A stretch of DNA of 64,000 nucleotides, taken from NCBI RefSeq assembly GCF_000215705.1, contig NC_015677.1:3050001-3114000 (forward strand), read 5' to 3'. Within the stretch, counting starts at the first letter, position 1. Each line of letters opens with the position of its first letter. The notes beneath the pieces were generated by a model that was not told the DNA's origin, did not search any database, and was given only the letters and a program-made list of their open reading frames with translations. Both the position numbers and the translations under genes were made by a program. The DNA is from Ramlibacter tataouinensis TTB310 (GTDB taxonomy: Bacteria; Pseudomonadota; Gammaproteobacteria; Burkholderiales; Burkholderiaceae_C). Positions 60,195-64,000 of the stretch are shown piece after piece.

Positions 60195-60524
60195 TCACGC
60201 CTGCCACACGCCGTACCCCTGCTTGCGCAGCAGGATGCCCAACTCGACCTCCATCGCGCGGGCCTGCTCGTAGGGCATGGGGTTGTAGCGCTCGTACAGC
60301 TCGGGCCGCAGGCGCAAGCCGAAATCGCGCGCGAAGCGGTTCGCCTGGATGCCGGCCTTGTGCCGGTCGAAACGCAGGTCGGGGTCCAGCCCCGTCATGC
60401 CGACGTAGACCAGCGGCATCCCCTCCCGGTAGCCGGGGTTGGCCTGGCGGAAGCGCGGCACGTCCCAGGCCTTGGATGACAGCTCGACGACGTAGACGTG
60501 GTGATGGCCGGCGCGGCGGGGCAT
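60195..60524 (-). CDS. GIY-YIG-like small nuclease-fold protein
   Basis: A 109-residue protein with the two strands of a GIY-YIG fold, HHVYVVELS and LVYVGMTGLDPDLRFDRHKAG. Here GIY is replaced by VYV and YIG by YVG. The conserved Arg is in LRFDRHKAG and a candidate catalytic Glu in RAMEVELGILLRKQGYGVWQ. An insert of about 20 residues separates the two strands. GIY-YIG proteins are nucleases of repair, restriction or mobile elements. No such partner genes are adjacent, and activity is unproven. Confidence 0.65.
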   Translation of the reverse strand: MPRRAGHHHVYVVELSSKAWDVPRFRQANPGYREGMPLVYVGMTGLDPDLRFDRHKAGIQANRFARDFGLRLRPELYERYNPMPYEQARAMEVELGILLRKQGYGVWQA

Positions 60525-60635
60525 GGGAGGGATTCTGGCGTCTGCTCTTGGCCGGAAGCGGACGTGGCGCGCGTTTCTGCGACAAGCGCCCCCGCCTCAC
60601 ATCGCCTGCGGGGTCGATAGCGGGAGGGGATACCG

Positions 60636-61442
60636 CTAGCCTCGGGCCATGGCGGCAACGAAGTCCTTGGCGGCCGCGCCGACAATTGCGCCCAGTGCCA
60701 GGGCCCTGGCATTGGCGGCCGAGATGATGCCGTCCGCGTAGGTGGAGCGGCCATCCCCGATGCGTGCCGTGAAGGCACTCACGGTGGCGGCCGCAATCCC
60801 TTTGCGCTCGAGGATCGGCAGGGAGGCGATCCCGGCGTCATCCGCGCCGAAGCCTGCGTCGTTGAACAGCACCAGCTGCATGCCCACCTTTGCCGCGTAG
60901 CCGTCGGACGGCGTGCCGCCATGTGAGCCGGTCGACACGATGCCGCCCACATCGCTCTCGCGCGCCAGCGCGACCGAGTCCACCATCACGACCACCCGGC
61001 TGGTGCCCGGCACGGTGGCCTCGGACCTGGTCTCCAGCATGGAGGCGGGACGGGTGCTCGGTTCCGCGGCCGCCCGCAGCAGGTCGGCTGCCTCGCCGCA
61101 GGACATGCCGGGCTCCACCTTGTAGGCGGCCGCGTGCCGGTTGACGGCGCTGATCGTCCCGCGCTCCAGCATGTCGGCACCGTCCCCGATGCGGGCGGTA
61201 CGGGCGTCTACCGCGGCCATCGCGAACCCGAACTGCTCGGCCCAGGCCAGGCCGGCGATCCCCGCCCGGTCACGGCCGAATGCCGCGTCGTGCTGGATGG
61301 CAGCGCGGGCACCGGCCTTGAGCGTGAGGTAGGTCGTGAATATCGCCGCATGCGAGCCGCCGACCAGGACGGAGCCCACCGTCTCGGGACCCAGCCTGGT
61401 CACGGTCGGGACCGCCAGTACCTGCACCTGCTCGATCGACAT
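60636..61442 (-). CDS. Protein with two copies of an unrecognised GSH...ARIGDG domain
   Basis: A 268-residue protein from the ATG at 61442 (GGAG upstream). It is a tandem duplication of one roughly 95-residue domain. Copy 1 (about 27-122) has VLVGGSHAAIF, HDAAFGRDRAGIAGL, DARTARIGDGADMLERGTISAVN. Copy 2 (about 166-260) has IVSTGSHGGTPSD, NDAGFGADDAGIASL, SAFTARIGDGRSTYADGIISAAN. The strictly shared GSH, FG-D-AGI and TARIGDG motifs suggest one active or ligand site per copy. There is no signal peptide. I do not recognise the family. It stands alone on the minus strand. Confidence 0.75.
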   Translation of the reverse strand: MSIEQVQVLAVPTVTRLGPETVGSVLVGGSHAAIFTTYLTLKAGARAAIQHDAAFGRDRAGIAGLAWAEQFGFAMAAVDARTARIGDGADMLERGTISAVNRHAAAYKVEPGMSCGEAADLLRAAAEPSTRPASMLETRSEATVPGTSRVVVMVDSVALARESDVGGIVSTGSHGGTPSDGYAAKVGMQLVLFNDAGFGADDAGIASLPILERKGIAAATVSAFTARIGDGRSTYADGIISAANARALALGAIVGAAAKDFVAAMARG

Positions 61443-61666
61443 CGTCACTCCACCTTACGCCAGCTTGCTCGATGAGAATTGAAAGTCTTACGCTCCGTCG
61501 TCGGTAGACGGAAGCGACCCCCCGGAGGCCGCCGATCGATTATGGACTGGCGCGGCAGCGACGCGGCCGTGGTCGCCGCGACAGCCGCCGCTTACGCAGC
61601 GAGCCTCGCGTCAGCCCGCTGTGTCGGCGTACGCCTCCTCCGCGATGGCACGGTAAACGCCTGGCT

Positions 61667-61978
61667 TCAGTCCCGTCCAGGAGCCTCCCACCCCAGCAGC
61701 TCGGCCAGGCGCCTCCCCACCCAGCTCGCCTCCACCGGAGAAACGGCAGAGCCCTCTGCCTGGAGCGCCCGCTGGATCTTCTCCAGCACCGCTTGTTCAT
61801 CGCCCCCCGATGCGGACAGCGCGGCCGAGGCCTGCTCGGTGAGCGCCTGCGCAAGGTCCTCGCACAGCTCATAGCGCTCGCGCACCGCGCCCATGGGGTG
61901 CGTCAGCCGCGTGCCCGCACCCGTGGTGAACAGGGCCACAAAGGAAGGCGGCACTTCGATCTGGTTGGCATCGTCCAT
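61667..61978 (-). CDS. Small protein of unknown function
   Basis: A 103-residue protein from the ATG at 61978, MDDANQIEVPPSFVALFTTGAGTRLTHPMG. It is helical in its middle (YELCEDLAQALTEQASAALSA) and ends SWVGRRLAELLGWEAPG. Similar small proteins occur in Burkholderiales and are sometimes labelled ATPase with chaperone activity without evidence. No ATPase motif is present here. The 224 bases between it and the duplicated-domain gene hold nothing I can assign. Confidence 0.65.
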   Translation of the reverse strand: MDDANQIEVPPSFVALFTTGAGTRLTHPMGAVRERYELCEDLAQALTEQASAALSASGGDEQAVLEKIQRALQAEGSAVSPVEASWVGRRLAELLGWEAPGRD

Positions 61979-62377
61979 CACGGTGAGGATACCCGCGCGT
62001 TGCAGTGAGGTTCGTCCTGGCCTTGTAGCGGTCACGCGACGCGGCAGGCACGACCTCCATCTTCCGCAAGCAGCTGCTCAACAAAGCAGCACGCCCCGCA
62101 AAGCCAGCAGTGGCGCCGTTTCTGGCCGGACTCCACAAGCTTGTCCCCAAGCTTCTCCACGGTGGACGTGGACAGGCGCCCGGCTCGGGTGTGCTAGGCA
62201 CGTCAGACAACCAGAAGCGATTGGTTCTCGCGAATTTAGACCGGCAAGCGCGCGAACAAGGAAGCAGCAAACGGCTGAGATAATTTAAATGGCATTCCAG
62301 CATGAAAGCTGAATCCATTTAGCATTTCTTTGACTCTCTTCAGAGTACGCGATATTCTGTGCTGCATCGGAGGCCAA
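61979..62377. other. 399-bp gap before hipB; mostly unassigned
   Basis: The left 300 bases contain no supported gene. One plus-strand frame stays open from about 62025 to a TAA at 62281 (IFRKQLLNKAARPAKPAV...) but has no start codon or ribosome binding site, so it may be a remnant. From about 62276 the DNA becomes AT-rich and carries an inverted AAATGG...CCATTT pair (62287-62320) and then the hipB promoter/operator. Confidence 0.5.
62330..62359 (+). promoter_or_regulatory. hipB promoter with overlapping inverted repeat
   Basis: TTGACT (62330-62335), a 17-base spacer and TATTCT (62353-62358) form a good sigma-70 promoter. An inverted repeat CAGAGTA-N5-TATTCTG (62341-62359) overlaps the -10, the place expected for an autorepressing HipB dimer. 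Transcription would start near 62365, 13 bases before the hipB ATG, with GGAGG at 62369-62373. Confidence 0.6.
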
Positions 62378-62701
62378 ATGCTACATTCAACGAGCATTGT
62401 TCAACAGCTGGAGAGCACCCGAAAGGCAGCCCAGCTCACGCAGGCTGAGCTGGCCGAGCGTTCCGGCGTGAATCGGATGACCGTGGGCAGGGTCGAAGCA
62501 GGGCTGGACCCCCGGCTCTCGACCGTTGAAGAGCTGGCCCGGGCCCTGGGCATGGAGATCATCCTGGTTCCCAAGGCGCTTCGTCCCGAGGTGGAGAACT
62601 TCGTGCGCTCGGGAGGCAAGCTGGTCGCCCAGCCCCCGGGCGTGGGCGCGCCCAAGTCCATCGTCGACCTGCTCCCGGTCCGTGCGCCCCGCCGGGGGTG
62701 A
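62378..62701 (+). CDS. hipB: HipB-like XRE antitoxin
   Basis: A 107-residue DNA-binding protein. The ATG at 62378 is chosen because GGAGG precedes it and the longer frame would start inside the promoter. The Cro/XRE helix-turn-helix is LESTRKAAQLTQAELAERSGVNRMTVGRVEAGLDPRLSTVEELARALGMEI in pieces (about 8-60). The C-terminal tail (VAQPPGVGAPKSIVDLLPV) probably contacts the kinase. It should neutralise HipA and repress the operon. hipA begins 12 bases after its stop. Confidence 0.85.
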   Translation: MLHSTSIVQQLESTRKAAQLTQAELAERSGVNRMTVGRVEAGLDPRLSTVEELARALGMEIILVPKALRPEVENFVRSGGKLVAQPPGVGAPKSIVDLLPVRAPRRG

Positions 62702-62713
62702 CACCCCCGCCTG

Positions 62714-64000
62714 GTGAGCACCTCGATCCGTTACCTCAGGCTGTCCCTGCATGCGCCCGACGGCGGCAAGCAAGGCATCGGCTACCTGTCCCAGTACGGC
62801 GACATCCTGCGCGTCTCCTTCGACGAGGCCTACATCGCCGACACGAACCGGCTCACCCTCTCGCTGAACTACCGCGGCGAGGACGAGGCGGCCACGCAGA
62901 AGATCCTGCGCGCCGGGCGCGACGAACGCCTGGTCCGCAACGACGGACGCTGGCCGCATTTCTTCCAGAACCTGCTGCCCGAAGCCCACAACCGCGACCG
63001 CCTCGCGAAGGAACGGGGCTGCTCACCCGACGACGAGTTCGAGCTGCTGGCGGCCGCCGGCCATGACCTGATGGGCGCGGTGGAAGCCGAGCCCACGGCG
63101 CGAGGCGAGGACATACCGCAGGTGGTCCGCCACTGGCACACCTCGCTGGGGCTGGACGTCCTGGAGCCGGGGTTCGTGGAGGAGCCGGTGGAAGACGCCG
63201 CGGCCTTGCCCGGGGTGGTGACCAAGTTTTCCGCGATCCAGGAGGGGCGGCGCTACGTGGTCAAGCGGCATGGGGAAGCCGGCCACTACATCCTGAAGCT
63301 GCCGTCCATCCGGCACCCCGACCTGGTCGCCAACGAATTCGCCGGCTACCAGCTGTGCGCGGCGCTCGGGCTCGACTGCGCCGAGGCAAAGGTCATCGGC
63401 AAGGCGGATGCCGAACTGCCCGAGCAGGTGCCCTTCGACCAGATCCTCGCGGTCAAGCGGTTCGACCGCAAGGACGGCCGTCGCGTGCACATGGAGGAGT
63501 TCGCCCAGGTGCTGGGGTATCCGCCCCGCCACAAGTACGGCAAGGGCATCGCGCAGGACTACACGAGGATGCTGGCCACCCTGAACGCGCTCTCCACGCG
63601 TCCGGCACGGGACGTGCGCGAGTTCCTGGCGCGCTTCGTGGCCTTCATCCTGATAGGCAACACCGACGCGCACCTGAAGAACTGGTCGCTCATGTACCCG
63701 GACGGGCATGAGCCGCAGCTCGCGCCGCTCTATGACCCGGTCTGCGTCAGCGCCTTTTTCGCCGGCGAGGACGAAAGGACCTACGGGGTCAATCGCACCA
63801 TCGACAGGACGCTTCGCGCCTTCACCTGGAACGACCTGGAAACGCTGATCCACAGCGCCGGACTCTCCCGACCCGCACACCTGATGCGCATGTGCCGGGA
63901 CACGGTAAGGAAGGCACAGGCGGCATGGCCGGCTCTCCTGGAGAGCGCGCCTGCCAACGTGCGCGAGTCTGTCACCGGGCGGCTCCATGGCGGTGTGGCG
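62714..64000 (+). CDS. hipA: HipA-like serine/threonine kinase toxin (runs off window edge)
   Basis: From the GTG at 62714 the frame is open for 429 codons to the right edge, so the stop is not seen. An N-terminal HipA domain (about 5-125; FFQNLLPEAHNRDRLAKERG, DEFELLAAAGHDLMGAVEAEP) precedes the kinase core: YILKLPS with the ATP-binding Lys, NEFAGYQLCAALGL, LAVKRFDR, MEEFAQVLGYPPRHKYG, catalytic Asp318 in LIGNTDAHLKNWSL, and metal-binding Asp341 in LAPLYDPV. HipA kinases phosphorylate translation factors such as glutamyl-tRNA synthetase and cause dormancy. It is in an operon with hipB. Confidence 0.87.
   Translation, partial: MSTSIRYLRLSLHAPDGGKQGIGYLSQYGDILRVSFDEAYIADTNRLTLSLNYRGEDEAATQKILRAGRDERLVRNDGRWPHFFQNLLPEAHNRDRLAKERGCSPDDEFELLAAAGHDLMGAVEAEPTARGEDIPQVVRHWHTSLGLDVLEPGFVEEPVEDAAALPGVVTKFSAIQEGRRYVVKRHGEAGHYILKLPSIRHPDLVANEFAGYQLCAALGLDCAEAKVIGKADAELPEQVPFDQILAVKRFDRKDGRRVHMEEFAQVLGYPPRHKYGKGIAQDYTRMLATLNALSTRPARDVREFLARFVAFILIGNTDAHLKNWSLMYPDGHEPQLAPLYDPVCVSAFFAGEDERTYGVNRTIDRTLRAFTWNDLETLIHSAGLSRPAHLMRMCRDTVRKAQAAWPALLESAPANVRESVTGRLHGGVA

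Noticed and set aside
61479..61874. Plus-strand frame opposite the small gene at 61667-61978
   Set aside because: Ser/Ala-rich shadow without ribosome binding site or domain; the minus-strand frame has the better protein character.
62330..62377. Start of hipB at 62330
   Set aside because: That codon lies in the -35 box of a good promoter; the ATG at 62378 has a GGAGG ribosome binding site and gives a normal HipB length.

Overview
The window is very GC-rich, densely packed betaproteobacterial chromosome. The gene blocks hemC-hemD-hemX-hemY/ppc, argH next to an AlgZ/AlgR pair, hemA-prfA-prmC-grxD, rplU-rpmA-obgE-proB, ispB-tRNA-Pro-pilB-pilC-pilD-coaE-zapD-yacG, and a CNP1-like gene beside rppH/proS point to Burkholderiales, most likely Comamonadaceae (Ramlibacter/Variovorax-like). 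That placement rests on synteny and protein style, not on a database search. I see no prophage, insertion sequence, CRISPR array or rRNA.

Layout. 1-6.1 kb: the heme-synthesis operon hemC>hemD>hemX>hemY (minus; hemY runs off the left edge), divergent from ppc. 6.1-12.1 kb: a mixed block (LuxR-type regulator, DUF4136 lipoprotein, OpgC-like membrane protein overlapping an SGNH hydrolase, TerC, AI-2E-family transporter). It sits between hemC and the argH/algZ/algR locus, which are neighbours in some other Proteobacteria. 12.1-19.6 kb: algZ-algR joined by two tandem mini-ORFs, argH, an OmpR-type two-component system followed by a Do/HtrA protease, and an RlpA-like protein. 19.6-28.1 kb: signal transduction (NarL-type regulator, PAS hybrid kinase, CHASE3-like kinase), a DUF4399 protein, an FMN-dependent 2-hydroxyacid dehydrogenase and DNA polymerase IV. 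28.1-34.1 kb: copper handling (cueR, copA with a recognisable CueR promoter, DUF411 protein), then a run of exported proteins (DUF3034, a secreted truncated hemoglobin, a cupredoxin-like protein). 34.1-39.4 kb: a 161-bp inverted-repeat element, a bacteriophytochrome kinase, queF, a prolyl-4-hydroxylase-like oxygenase and yaaA. 39.4-52.2 kb: housekeeping genes for tetrapyrrole synthesis, translation, RNA decay, proline and isoprenoid synthesis, plus an AAA ATPase behind a candidate sigma-54 promoter. 52.3-57.7 kb: type IV pilus assembly and coaE-zapD-yacG. 57.8-64 kb: small accessory genes, an MFS transporter, a GIY-YIG-like protein, a protein made of two copies of one unrecognised domain, and a HipB/HipA pair whose kinase is still open at the right edge.

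The most unusual structure is translational. Between algZ and algR lie two tandem 62-bp units. Each encodes a roughly 20-residue peptide, each carries its own Shine-Dalgarno sequence, and every stop overlaps the next start (ATGA, TGATG, ATGA). A 25-codon upstream ORF is joined to hemA in the same way (TGATG). The second theme is regulatory DNA that can be read directly: a CueR operator at copA, a sigma-54 promoter, a hipBA promoter/operator, a PmrA/QseB-like box before degP, and a 10-bp motif shared by two stress- or signalling-type loci.
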